A DNA stretch of 64,000 bases, from contig JBEIQE010000010.1 of assembly GCA_040376705.1 (NCBI GenBank), positions 21,227 through 85,226 on the forward strand, in the 5' to 3' direction. The notes under the pieces were generated by a model. It was not told where the DNA came from and ran no database searches. It saw only the letters and a list, made by a program, of their open reading frames with translations. The DNA is from JBEIQE01 sp040376705. Its GTDB lineage: Bacteria > Pseudomonadota > Alphaproteobacteria > UBA2400. Shown here in pieces: positions 50,276 to 58,544 of the stretch. Position 1 is the stretch's first letter, and the number at the start of each line of letters is the position of its first letter. The translations under genes were made by a program, and so were the position numbers.

Positions 50276-51316
50276 TTAGTACATGTTGATGAGAACGTTC
50301 TTGAGAAGCTTCATTTCCTCAAGCGCACGGCCAGTGCCCAGAGCCACGCATGACAGCGGGTCTTCGGCAATGGTCACCGGCAAGCCGGTTGCATAACGCA
50401 GCACATGGTCAAGGTTACGCAGCAACGCGCCGCCACCTGTTAAAACGATGCCTTTATCAACGATATCGGCTGCCAGTTCAGGCGGTGTCTGTTCCAGTGC
50501 AACCTTAACGGCTTCAACAATCGCGCCAACAGGCTCGGCCAGGCTTTCAGCAATCTGGCGCTCGGTGATGAGGAGTTCTTTAGGAACGCCGTTCATCAGG
50601 TCGCGGCCCTTCACTTCCATCGACAGGCCTTCGCCATCTTCAGGTGGGCAGGCAGCGCCAATTTCCTTCTTGATGCGCTCGGCCGAGCTTTCACCAATCA
50701 GGAGATTATGATTGCGGCGAATGTAAGCGATAATTGCTTCATCCATCTTGTCGCCAGCTACGCGCACCGAGCGGGCATAAACAATACCGCCCAGCGACAT
50801 CACGGCAACTTCGGTTGTACCACCACCGATATCAACCACCATCGAGCCAGTGGGCTCGGTCACCGGCAGGCCGGCACCAATGGCGGCAGCCATCGGCTCT
50901 TCAATCAGGAACACGCGGCGGGCACCAGCGGCTTCGGCTGATTCCTGAATCGCGCGGCGCTCAACAGCAGTCGAGCCTGAGGGGACGCAGATGATGATCT
51001 GTGGCGAAGCCGCGATGCGGCGGTTATGAACCTTGCGGATGAAGTGCTTGATCATTTCTTCAGCCACTTCGAAATCGGCGATCACACCGTCGCGTAGCGG
51101 GCGAATGGCGGTGATGTTACCCGGCGTACGACCGAGCATCAGCTTGGCCTCATCGCCGACTGCCAGCACCTGACGGCGGCCGCGGACGTTAGCAATGGCA
51201 ACCACTGAAGGTTCGTTAAGAACAATACCGCGGCCCTTCACGTAAACGAGGGTATTGGCGGTACCAAGGTCGATGGCCATATCGGCCGACATCATACCTA
51301 GAAATTTCTGGAACAT
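50276..51316 (-). CDS. mreB: MreB actin-like cytoskeletal protein
   Basis: The 346-residue protein starts with the actin phosphate-1 loop DLGTANTLVYVKGRGIVLNEPS (quoted in part as DLGTANTLVYVKGRG) and carries VDIGGGTTEVAVMSLGG (phosphate-2) and TGGGALLRNLD (adenosine motif). An N-terminal amphipathic helix (MFQKFLGMMSADMAIDL) gives membrane binding. MreB polymers guide lateral wall synthesis, so the cell is very likely a rod. It is the first gene of the mreBCD-mrdA operon; the 188-base upstream gap up to the terminator should contain its promoter. Confidence 0.97.
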   Translation of the reverse strand: MFQKFLGMMSADMAIDLGTANTLVYVKGRGIVLNEPSVVAIANVRGRRQVLAVGDEAKLMLGRTPGNITAIRPLRDGVIADFEVAEEMIKHFIRKVHNRRIAASPQIIICVPSGSTAVERRAIQESAEAAGARRVFLIEEPMAAAIGAGLPVTEPTGSMVVDIGGGTTEVAVMSLGGIVYARSVRVAGDKMDEAIIAYIRRNHNLLIGESSAERIKKEIGAACPPEDGEGLSMEVKGRDLMNGVPKELLITERQIAESLAEPVGAIVEAVKVALEQTPPELAADIVDKGIVLTGGGALLRNLDHVLRYATGLPVTIAEDPLSCVALGTGRALEEMKLLKNVLINMY

Positions 51317-51455
51317 GGGCGAAACGCTCTCTCTGTTGTGACAGCATCAATTAAAACATTAACGCCTAACCAGCAAGCGAAAGAGTCATAAATGCCCTAA
51401 AGAATAAGGCTTGCGTAATGTCATTCCGGCGCGCGTCAAACCTGCCCCAAAAGAC

Positions 51456-51481
51456 AACGGCCGGGTTTTGGCCCGGCCGTT
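51456..51481 (-). terminator. Rho-independent terminator-like hairpin after the Ala/Thr-rich protein gene
   Basis: AACGGCCGGG and CCCGGCCGTT form a perfect ten-pair stem with a six-base loop, 24 bases after the stop of the gene at 51505. Read on the reverse strand it is followed by GTCTTTT, a weak T-tract. It separates that gene from mreB. Confidence 0.75.
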
Positions 51482-51504
51482 GCGAATCACTTGGTCCTGC
51501 TAAA

Positions 51505-52071
51505 TTACTGGGCAGGGGCCGGAACCGGAGCCGGTTCAACCGGAGCTACCGGAGCAACTTCAGGAGCTGCACCTTCAGCCGGAGCGGTTGTGGTGGTCTC
51601 GGTGGTGGTTTCAACTGTGGTGGTGGTTGTGGTGACAGCTGGGGCGGCCTCGTTCATGGCATCAGCAGCGGCTTCACCAGCGGTGTCGGCAGCGCCTTCT
51701 ACGGCAGTTTCGGCGGCACCTTCAACGGCTGTCTCGGCAGTTGCAGCAGCGTCAGCAGCGGCTTCGCCCATATCGGTACCTTCGGTCACACCTTCGGCAG
51801 CGGCTTCAGCCGGTGCTGTGGTCTCAATTTCGGTAGTTACCGCAGTTTCGGTGGTGGTTGTGGTCTCAGGGGCCATTGTTGCAGGAGCAGGCTCGGTGGT
51901 CATGACAGGGGCTTCAGCCGGCACAACAACATCGCTTGCCGGTGTGACGGCAGCGGTATCGGTGCTTTCGGGCTTCTGAATGATCATCCAGCCTACAGCA
52001 ACCACTACTGCAAGAATAACGAGCGGAATAATGGCCTTCGCGCCGGAAGTTGGCTTGGGTGTCTCAGACAT
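51505..52071 (-). CDS. Single-span membrane protein with a long Ala/Thr/Glu low-complexity tail, 188 aa
   Basis: After a short cytoplasmic start (MSETPKPTSGAKA) there is one membrane helix (IIPLVILAVVVAVGWMIIQ) and then about 150 residues made nearly only of Ala, Thr, Glu, Pro and Val, with internally repeating units such as AVEGAAETAVEGAADTAGEAA (quoted in part as AETAVEGAADTAGEAA) and TTTETAVTTEIETT. Such acidic disordered tails are seen in periplasmic spacers or surface-exposed stalks. I find no family. ATG 52071 has GGAG at nine bases; the ATG at 52077 is too close to it. It is upstream of mreB in the same direction but separated by a terminator. Confidence 0.68.
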   Translation of the reverse strand: MSETPKPTSGAKAIIPLVILAVVVAVGWMIIQKPESTDTAAVTPASDVVVPAEAPVMTTEPAPATMAPETTTTTETAVTTEIETTAPAEAAAEGVTEGTDMGEAAADAAATAETAVEGAAETAVEGAADTAGEAAADAMNEAAPAVTTTTTTVETTTETTTTAPAEGAAPEVAPVAPVEPAPVPAPAQ

Positions 52072-52249
52072 GTTCATAAACTCCGTAAATTATGAGGGGG
52101 GGGACTATAGCCCGGTTGGTTACAGTGAATCCGAAGCTAGTCTGCATTTGCGCATCCGGCAATTACCGTTTCGCCGCAGTGACTGGCTGACTGTGCAGTG
52201 CAAGATACGGGGCAAAACGCCTAAAATAGCCGCAAATCTGCGAAAAAAC

Positions 52250-52765
52250 TCAGCTCGGCTCTTTGACTTGGCGAATAAGCCGCATGGTCCAGACCAGACC
52301 TTCAGGATAGGGCAGTGCATAAGGCCCGCCCGAGACTCGGCCAACTGCCGCGCGCACAACTTCGAGTCCCATATGCGGGCTGGCCAGCTTGGGGTCCTGC
52401 CAATACATGTTGAGGTGCGGCTCGCTCACACCATTGGGCAGACGCTGCCTGATCTCTTCCGGCGTAAGGAAGGTGAACTCAAGCGATGACAGCTGGTTGA
52501 AGCGGGTTGAAGGACTGCGGATTTGCTTGGCACTGCGCTCAAGATCGCCGCGGAAGAACAGGTCGGTATGTAACAGGCAGTCTTTGGCCAGATCAATACG
52601 CTCGGCTACAAAGTCAGAGGGCGCAGGCGCGCCCACCGGCTGCGGGTCAGTCGTCAGCAGCTTTTTCTGCTCATCCGGCGTCAGGTTCCAGCGCTTGGCA
52701 ACACCGTGGAAGACCGCCCACAGGTACTGCGGCGGGGTTTGTCCAAAAATATCAGGTCTATACAT
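52250..52765 (-). CDS. Hypothetical protein, 171 aa
   Basis: The protein is soluble and rich in Arg, Pro and Trp. It starts MYRPDIFGQTPPQYLWAVFH, contains RWNLTPDEQKKLLTTDP, which slightly recalls the N-terminus of MbcA/ParS-type antitoxins, but the rest (EFTFLTPEEIRQRLPNGVSE, YALPYPEGLVWTMRLIR) does not follow that family and no toxin gene is adjacent. I leave it unnamed. It lies 55 bases after miaA on the same strand. The 178 bases after it hold no gene; a run of eight G lies near 52096. Confidence 0.65.
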   Translation of the reverse strand: MYRPDIFGQTPPQYLWAVFHGVAKRWNLTPDEQKKLLTTDPQPVGAPAPSDFVAERIDLAKDCLLHTDLFFRGDLERSAKQIRSPSTRFNQLSSLEFTFLTPEEIRQRLPNGVSEPHLNMYWQDPKLASPHMGLEVVRAAVGRVSGGPYALPYPEGLVWTMRLIRQVKEPS

Positions 52766-52820
52766 AAGCGCACCCTACTGCTGGCCCGCGTTACAAGCAA
52801 GTGCGGCAAAGGCGCAGGGG

Positions 52821-53804
52821 CTAATTCACTTTAGTTACAATGGTATAGAGCTGTTTGGCGTGGCGCTCGATCTCATCGTGGTTACCCGGCTGGTTCAGCT
52901 CCACCCGCACGGCATCCGCCATCTGGTGCCTGAAGAAGGTGAGCTGGCGCTTGGCATAATTGCGTGTGGCTTGCTGTGCCTTCTGCCGGGCGTGCTCGAG
53001 GGTCCAGTCTCCGCGCATCACGCCTGCCAGCTCGGGCACGCCCACAGCCTTCATCGCAGGTAACTCGGGCGAGAGGTTGCGGGTGAGAATCTGTTTCACC
53101 TCATCCATCGCGCCCTGCTCGAGCATCAGGTCAAACCGCCGGTCGCAATTGGCATAAAGCACGGGGCGGGTAGGCTCTACCACCACACTTTTAAAGCGCC
53201 AGTGTTCGGCGGGCTTATCAGTCTGCTGCGATTGCCACTCGCCAATCGGCTTACCGCTCGACTTCACCACCTCATAAGCGCGGATAAGGCGTTGCGTATC
53301 GCCATCATGCAGTTTGGCGGCGCCCACGGGGTCCATCGTGGCCAGTTCAGCCCTGAAGGCCCGCCCGCCAATTTCGGCATGGCGCGCCACCGCTGCACTA
53401 CGCACACCTTCGGCAAGTTCAGGGATTTGCGCCAAGCCGTTTTGCAGTGTGTGCAAATACATGCCGGTACCGCCCACCACAATCGGCACCCAGCCTTCGG
53501 CCAGTGCAGTATCAATCTCTTCGCGGATCTGGCCCAGCCAGGTCGCCACATTGCCGCGCTCGCTGGCATCCAGCACGCCATAAAGGCGGTGGGGCAGGGC
53601 CGCTTCATCAGCCACATTCGGGCGCGCTGTAATGATGCGCAGGTCGCGGTAGAGCTGCAGCGCATCCGCATTCAAAATCACGGCACGCTGCTTCTTCGCC
53701 TCCAGCTGCTGGCCAAGTGCCAGCGCGAGCGCCGATTTGCCGCTTGCGGTTGGCCCACCGATAAGGACAATAGGCGGAACTGTAGAGTGAGGATTTTGCG
53801 ACAT
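52821..53804 (-). CDS. miaA: tRNA dimethylallyltransferase MiaA
   Basis: The 327-residue protein has the P-loop GPTASGKS at residues 17-24, the DSxQxY-equivalent NADALQLYRDL, the tRNA-contact phrase VVGGTGMYLHTLQNGL and a C-terminal KRQLTFFRHQ. It adds dimethylallyl to A37 of tRNAs reading UNN codons. Its ATG (53802-53804, reverse) shares two bases with the ATG of serB on the other strand, so both start signals lie inside the other gene. Confidence 0.94.
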   Translation of the reverse strand: MSQNPHSTVPPIVLIGGPTASGKSALALALGQQLEAKKQRAVILNADALQLYRDLRIITARPNVADEAALPHRLYGVLDASERGNVATWLGQIREEIDTALAEGWVPIVVGGTGMYLHTLQNGLAQIPELAEGVRSAAVARHAEIGGRAFRAELATMDPVGAAKLHDGDTQRLIRAYEVVKSSGKPIGEWQSQQTDKPAEHWRFKSVVVEPTRPVLYANCDRRFDLMLEQGAMDEVKQILTRNLSPELPAMKAVGVPELAGVMRGDWTLEHARQKAQQATRNYAKRQLTFFRHQMADAVRVELNQPGNHDEIERHAKQLYTIVTKVN

Positions 53805-54705
53805 GAGCTTCGATCAGGTGATAACGCTGGTGGCGACTCCACCTCATCCCGCCATCGAGGGCAAGCGGATTCAGCAGCTTGTCGCTGCGTTAGAAGGCGC
53901 AGGCGCAACCGTGGCGCAGCCCGTGTGGCTGGCCCCGGGCATTGCGGCTGATATTTTATTCAGCGGGGTTGAAGAAGCTTTGGTGCAGGCCTTGGCCGAG
54001 GCCGTGCTCGAGGGCGCAGCGGTTGATGCCGTGATACAAAAACAGGCAGGCCGCCGTAAAAAGATGCTGCTGGCCGATATGGATAGCACGATTATTGAGC
54101 AGGAATGTCTTGATGAGTTGGCCGATTACGCCGGTATCAAGGCTGAAACTGCGGCGATTACCGAACGCGCCATGCGCGGCGAGCTTGAATTCAAGGCGGC
54201 CCTGCGCGAGCGCGTGGCCAAACTCAAGGGGCTCGAGGAAATTGCCCTCGCTAAAACCCTCGAGCGGCTCACGCTTATGCCGGGGGCCGAGGCCTTGCTG
54301 CGCACCATGCGCGCTAATGGCGCAGCGTGCCATCTGGTATCAGGTGGCTTCAGGTACTTCACGGGGGCCATCGCCAAGCGCCTGAACTTTACCGACCATC
54401 ACGGCAATGATCTGATCGTGAAAGACGGCAAACTGACCGGCGAAGTGGCCGAGCCGGTGCTCGATAAAAACAGCAAGCTCGAAACACTTTACAAGCTGGC
54501 GACCGAGAACGCGCTCTCGCTCGATGAAGTGATTGCGGTGGGCGATGGCGCCAACGATATCCCCATGCTGCAAAACGCTGGCCTCGGCCTAGCGCTACAT
54601 GCCAAACCCAAAGTGAACGAGCAGGTGCGCAGCCGCATTCGTTACTCCGACCTCACCGCGCTGCTGTATGTGCAGGGGTATACAACCCAAGGTATTTTGG
54701 TTTAG
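53803..54705 (+). CDS. serB: Phosphoserine phosphatase SerB
   Basis: The 300-residue protein has an N-terminal ACT-like domain (residues 1-80) and a HAD phosphatase domain: nucleophile motif LLADMDSTIIEQE with Asp92 and Asp94, motif II VSGGFRYF with its Ser, and VGDGANDIPML with the metal Asp residues near 257. It removes phosphate from phosphoserine, the last step of serine synthesis. The length is typical. It is divergent from miaA with overlapping start codons; GTGAGG lies 12 bases upstream, inside miaA. Confidence 0.95.
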   Translation: MSFDQVITLVATPPHPAIEGKRIQQLVAALEGAGATVAQPVWLAPGIAADILFSGVEEALVQALAEAVLEGAAVDAVIQKQAGRRKKMLLADMDSTIIEQECLDELADYAGIKAETAAITERAMRGELEFKAALRERVAKLKGLEEIALAKTLERLTLMPGAEALLRTMRANGAACHLVSGGFRYFTGAIAKRLNFTDHHGNDLIVKDGKLTGEVAEPVLDKNSKLETLYKLATENALSLDEVIAVGDGANDIPMLQNAGLGLALHAKPKVNEQVRSRIRYSDLTALLYVQGYTTQGILV

Positions 54706-54746
54706 TAATAGGGGCAGCTCATCACTCTCAATAGGGCTTTAATATC

Positions 54747-56306
54747 CTGAAGATCGTACTGGTTAATCCGCCGCACACATCTATAGGTAGCCGCATTCCG
54801 CGCGAGCAATTGCCACCTTTGGGACTCTTAAGTGTAGGTGGGCCGTTACTTGATGCTGGCTTTTCAGTATCTCTAATTGATGCTGAGTTTGGCCCTATGA
54901 GTCTCGGTTCAGTCGTCGAAGAGGTTAAGAGTAGGGGGCCCGATGTTGTGATGATGGGACATTCGGGCTCGAGCTCGGTGCATGAAACTGTTATCACTCT
55001 CGCGCAGGCACTCAAAAAGGCCAGTCCTGAGCTTATAATAATATATGGTGGCGTTCATCCCACCTATCATTGGGATGAAATCCTCAAGGACTGTCATGAT
55101 ATAGACATTATTGTGCGTGGCGAGGGGGAACAGACAGCATTATCTCTTATGACGGCCCTGCAGCAAAAGCAGCCTCTGGAGACTGTCAACGGAATTGCCT
55201 TCCGCTCGAGCGGAATTGTGGTAGCTACTCCTGCTGCGCGGATGATACGCGATCTTGATGCTTATCGAGTGGGTTGGGAGCTTATCGATCATCGCCGCTA
55301 TTCGTACTGGGGTGGCAAACGTGCTGTTGTGGTGCAGTTCTCGCGTGGGTGCCCATACCTCTGTACTTACTGTGGACAAAGAGGCTTCTGGACGCAATGG
55401 CGCCATCGCGACCCGGTAAAATTTGCTAAGGAAATGGCACGGCTACACAGGGAGCAGGGCGTAGAGCTGATTAACTTTGCAGATGAGCTGCCTACTGGCT
55501 CGCCCAAAGCCTGGAAGGCATTTCTGGAAGCGCTGATTGCCGAAAATGTGCCATTACTGCTTGTTGGCTCGACCCGTACAGGCGATATCGTCAGGGACAG
55601 GGATATTCTGCATCTTTACAAGAAAGCCGGGGTTATCCGCTTCCTGCTGGGTATAGAAAGCTATAATGAGGCAACTTTGGCTTCTATTCAGAAGGGCGGA
55701 AGTATAAGTGAAGACAAGCTGGCGATTCAGCTTCTCCGTCAGCATGGCATTATTTCTATGCCCACTTATGTGGTCGGGTTTGAGGAAGTGCGCGATAGGG
55801 ATTACTGGAACTCATTTCGCCATTTGCTACGCTATGATCCCGATCAGATTCAGCTGCTCTACGCCACTCCGCACCGCTGGACGCCCTTTTATGAAACGGT
55901 GGCGGATAAGCGTGTTATCCAGCTTGATACCCGGCGGTGGGATTACAAGCATCAGGTTCTTGAGGCATCAGGTATGGCGCCTTGGCGGGTCTTCCTCTGG
56001 TTCAAGACAATAGAGGTGCTGGTTCAGATGCGTCCAAAGGTGCTGTTGCGTATGTTCTTTCACAAGGACCCGGAATACCGCTATGCCATGCGCTGGTATA
56101 CAAAGATCGGTCGTCGTGTCTGGTTCAGTGAGGTTTTTGAATTCTTGTTCAGGACGCGTCATGAAGCGAATGGTCCTAAGCTTAAAGATTTTCTGGGGCA
56201 GTCGCTTGCGGTGCGTGAATACGCGCTTGATAAAGCTAGGCCTGTAGCCGGTTCGAAAGCAGCAGTGACTGTTTCCAGTCATCCAGTACCAGATACGCCA
56301 GCTTGA
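54747..56306 (+). CDS. B12-binding radical SAM protein, BchE-like, with no canonical start codon
   Basis: The product has an N-terminal cobalamin-binding fold (LKIVLVNPPHTSIGSR, VVMMGHSGSSSVHET, YGGVHPTYHWDEIL) and a radical SAM domain with GCPYLCTYCGQ, the C-x3-C-x2-C cluster near residues 202-209. The whole resembles BchE, the anaerobic Mg-protoporphyrin cyclase, also in the C-terminal region, but other members of this superfamily act on lipids or antibiotics and no bch genes are nearby. Homology begins at codon CTG 54747, and an in-frame TAG at 54732 leaves no ATG, GTG or TTG until 54810, which would cut the B12 domain. A rare CTG or ATC start, or a sequence error, is implied. Confidence 0.8.
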   Translation: MKIVLVNPPHTSIGSRIPREQLPPLGLLSVGGPLLDAGFSVSLIDAEFGPMSLGSVVEEVKSRGPDVVMMGHSGSSSVHETVITLAQALKKASPELIIIYGGVHPTYHWDEILKDCHDIDIIVRGEGEQTALSLMTALQQKQPLETVNGIAFRSSGIVVATPAARMIRDLDAYRVGWELIDHRRYSYWGGKRAVVVQFSRGCPYLCTYCGQRGFWTQWRHRDPVKFAKEMARLHREQGVELINFADELPTGSPKAWKAFLEALIAENVPLLLVGSTRTGDIVRDRDILHLYKKAGVIRFLLGIESYNEATLASIQKGGSISEDKLAIQLLRQHGIISMPTYVVGFEEVRDRDYWNSFRHLLRYDPDQIQLLYATPHRWTPFYETVADKRVIQLDTRRWDYKHQVLEASGMAPWRVFLWFKTIEVLVQMRPKVLLRMFFHKDPEYRYAMRWYTKIGRRVWFSEVFEFLFRTRHEANGPKLKDFLGQSLAVREYALDKARPVAGSKAAVTVSSHPVPDTPA

Positions 56307-56323
56307 TTTATAACATCAGTTAA

Positions 56324-56349
56324 AAGGCCCGGAGGTTAGTCCGGGCCTT
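56324..56349. terminator. Bidirectional rho-independent terminator
   Basis: AAGGCCCGGA and TCCGGGCCTT form a perfect ten-pair stem around a six-base loop. It lies 18 bases after the radical SAM stop and just after the intended end of degP on the other strand. Reverse-strand reading gives a TTTTAAC tail; the forward reading gives TTGTTCATT. It probably serves both convergent transcripts. Confidence 0.82.
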
Positions 56350-56370
56350 GTTCATTAGAGCGAGTTTAAA

Positions 56371-56566
56371 TTACTCCTTCGGCGGGTTGGCCGGGGGCGG
56401 AGCCTCGAGTGGCAATGCGACGAAGCGCAGGTCGTCTTTACGCGCGACCAGCAGGAAGATCGACTTGCGGCCGGCTTCCTTCACTTCCTCAAAACGCTTC
56501 ACCAGTTCATCCGGTGACTTCAGCTCGTTCTGGTTGGCCTCGACAATCACATCGCCGGGCTCGATG
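56371..56566 (-). pseudogene. Out-of-frame C-terminal end of degP (second PDZ domain)
   Basis: In the frame shifted by one base relative to the degP gene, the sequence continues GIEPGDVIVEANQNELKSPDELV and ends VALPLEAPPPANPPKE before TAA at 56371-56373. This is exactly the expected end of a DegP/HtrA second PDZ domain. One G added at 56567-56568 (GG to GGG on the coding strand) joins both parts to a 526-residue protein. Confidence 0.82.
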
Positions 56567-57950
56567 CCTTTTCGGCCGCCTGGCTATCGGCCTCAACTGC
56601 GGTAATCACTACGCCGTTTACATTTTCGGGTAGTTCATACTGGGCACGCAGCTCAGGCGTGAGGGTGCTGAGGGACAGGCCATGGGCCTTGGCTTCGGCA
56701 GCGGGTGTGGGCTTCTCCTGCTCACCAGCACCGGTGTTATTGAGCAGGCCTTCTTCTTCGGCCTGCTCAAGTTCGGCTACCGTGACCGAGACTTCCTTGG
56801 TCTCGCCATTGCGCCATACTTTAACCGGTACATTGGTGCCAACCGGTGTTTCGGCCACAATACGCGGCAGGCGGCGCATTTCCTCAATCGGCTTGTTATC
56901 GAACATCAGCACGATATCACCGGCCTCAATACCGCCCTTGGCAGCTGGGCCATCGGTGGTCACGCTGGCAATCAGGGCGCCACGCGGTGTGCCAAGGTTC
57001 AGGCTCTCGGCAATCTCGGGCGTTACCGCCTGAATGCGTACACCCAGCCAGCCGCGCTTGGTGCGGCCAAACTCGATGAGCTGGTTGATCACGCTCTTGG
57101 CGAGGTTTGAGGGGATGGCAAAGCCAATACCAACCGACCCACCCGTGGGCGAGAAGATCGAGCTGTTGATACCTACAACCTGCCCGGCGAGGTTGAACAT
57201 CGGACCACCCGAGTTACCCCGGTTGATCGAGGCATCGGTCTGCAGGTAGTCGTCATACGGGCCGGACTGGATGTCACGCGCGCGGGCCGAGATAATGCCC
57301 TGCGTTACCGTACCGCCAAGGCCAAACGGATTACCGATGGCGATAATCCAGTCGCCTACGCGCATCACGTCTGAATCGCCCCAAGGCACGGCCACAAGGT
57401 TATGGCCCTTGGGGTCAACCTTGATAATGGCCAGATCTGTCTTTTCATCGCGGCCAATAATACGGGCATCAAGGTTGGTGTCGTCCTGCAGAATTACTTT
57501 GATCGACTGTGCATCGGCAACCACATGGTTGTTGGTGACGATGTAACCTTCTTTGGCATCAATCACGAAGCCCGAACCGAGCGAGGCACCACGGCGCTGG
57601 CGCGGCATGCCGGGGTTGTTCTTCTGCTGCTCCATGAAGTCTTTGAAGAAGTCTTCAAACGGCGAGCCGGGCGGGAATTGCGGCATCTCCATACCGGGCT
57701 GGCTTTCCATCACCTGCAGGGTCGAGATGTTGACCACCGAGGGCAGCAGGCGCTGCGCCAGGTCGGCAAAGCTGTCCGGGCGGCCCGTGGCAGGGTTTAC
57801 CGGTGTCGCTGGCGCTGTGGCCGCAGGAGCGGTTGCTGCAGTTGTGGTTTGGGCCTGTACCGGCTCACCGCGCGCCAGAACAATGGCAGCGGGCACAGCG
57901 ATAAGCGCTGTAGCCAGAATAGCGAGACGGACTTGCTTGAACGTGGGCAT
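56547..57950 (-). CDS. degP: Do/DegP-type periplasmic serine protease, C-terminus frameshifted
   Basis: The 467-residue reading frame has a signal peptide (LAILATALIAVPAAIVLARG), the trypsin-like domain with triad His142 (TNNHVV), Asp172 (TDLAII) and Ser247 (GNSGGP), the first PDZ domain (LGVRIQAVTPEIAESLNL, GIEAGDIVLMFD) and the first part of the second (NGVVITAVEADSQAAEK). Then a one-base loss ends it early with ASSPAM. Such proteases refold or degrade misfolded periplasmic proteins. Protease and first PDZ are intact, so even the short form could be active, but the missing half PDZ affects oligomer control. The ATG has GGAGG at seven bases. Confidence 0.9.
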   Translation of the reverse strand: MPTFKQVRLAILATALIAVPAAIVLARGEPVQAQTTTAATAPAATAPATPVNPATGRPDSFADLAQRLLPSVVNISTLQVMESQPGMEMPQFPPGSPFEDFFKDFMEQQKNNPGMPRQRRGASLGSGFVIDAKEGYIVTNNHVVADAQSIKVILQDDTNLDARIIGRDEKTDLAIIKVDPKGHNLVAVPWGDSDVMRVGDWIIAIGNPFGLGGTVTQGIISARARDIQSGPYDDYLQTDASINRGNSGGPMFNLAGQVVGINSSIFSPTGGSVGIGFAIPSNLAKSVINQLIEFGRTKRGWLGVRIQAVTPEIAESLNLGTPRGALIASVTTDGPAAKGGIEAGDIVLMFDNKPIEEMRRLPRIVAETPVGTNVPVKVWRNGETKEVSVTVAELEQAEEEGLLNNTGAGEQEKPTPAAEAKAHGLSLSTLTPELRAQYELPENVNGVVITAVEADSQAAEKASSPAM

Positions 57951-58042
57951 GGGTTCCTCCGGGAATTAATGCCGAGAATTAATGTTTATGAACCTAGCAG
58001 GACTAGGGCTTCTGCCAATATCAAAACCGTCGCAGGGCCAAG

Positions 58043-58474
58043 TTAGCGCCTATTGCGGTTGGGCTGGGCCAGATCAATCGCCACCCGCGCGCTCAGCTCA
58101 ATTCGGGGTTTGCCTACAATCCGCAGGAAGACCGTGGGCATCTGGTACTTGGCCACACCTATCAATTCGGTAGTCTCTGCATGTTCATCAATTCGTACGC
58201 TCAGGGTGCCATCGTGTACAATCTCGTGGCCGGAGGCGGTCCAGTTAGCCTCAAAGAAGCCGCGCATAAGGGCATTGGCCTCTTCTGGCGTGCGGGCGCG
58301 CAAACCGGCGGTCATGGCTATTTCAAGCGCATCGCGCAGGTCGGCATGCGTCTGGTACATGCGGATGGAATCAACCGAGAGGCCCATAATCCCAATCAGC
58401 GGCACCACCAGAAAGGCAAACAGCACAGCCACAGTGCCGCTTTTTGCGGCAGGAAGTTTGGAAAGCGTCTGCAT
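58043..58474 (-). CDS. TadG/TadE-like Flp-pilus-type membrane protein
   Basis: The 143-residue protein starts with a short basic stretch and the TadE/TadG N-terminal segment SGTVAVLFAFLVVPLIGIMG, followed by LSVDSIRMYQTHADLRDAL and EIAMTAG, the usual start of the VWA-containing TadG family. The C-terminal part is beta-rich but far shorter than full TadG (400-600 residues), so it may be a stand-alone minor pseudopilin. No tad locus genes (cpaB, cpaF, tadB/C) are close by. It is on the same strand as degP 92 bases further on. Confidence 0.75.
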   Translation of the reverse strand: MQTLSKLPAAKSGTVAVLFAFLVVPLIGIMGLSVDSIRMYQTHADLRDALEIAMTAGLRARTPEEANALMRGFFEANWTASGHEIVHDGTLSVRIDEHAETTELIGVAKYQMPTVFLRIVGKPRIELSARVAIDLAQPNRNRR

Positions 58475-58544
58475 GTTTATCCGGTTGCCTTGGCCAATTG
58501 CGTAATGCTACCACAGCATCACTTTACGTTACAGGAGCCAAGCC

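Noticed and set aside
49347..50279. Long open frame of 310 codons on the forward strand across mreC
   Set aside because: It is the antisense shadow of mreC in GC-rich DNA: Arg/Ser/Pro-rich composition, no motif, and mreC is certain on the other strand.
51418..52095. Glycine/serine-rich open frames opposite the Ala/Thr-rich protein
   Set aside because: Low-complexity DNA is open in several frames. The reverse frame alone has a ribosome site, a membrane helix and a terminator.
52250..52765. MbcA/ParS-type antitoxin
   Set aside because: Only a short N-terminal phrase resembles it and there is no RES-domain toxin gene beside it.
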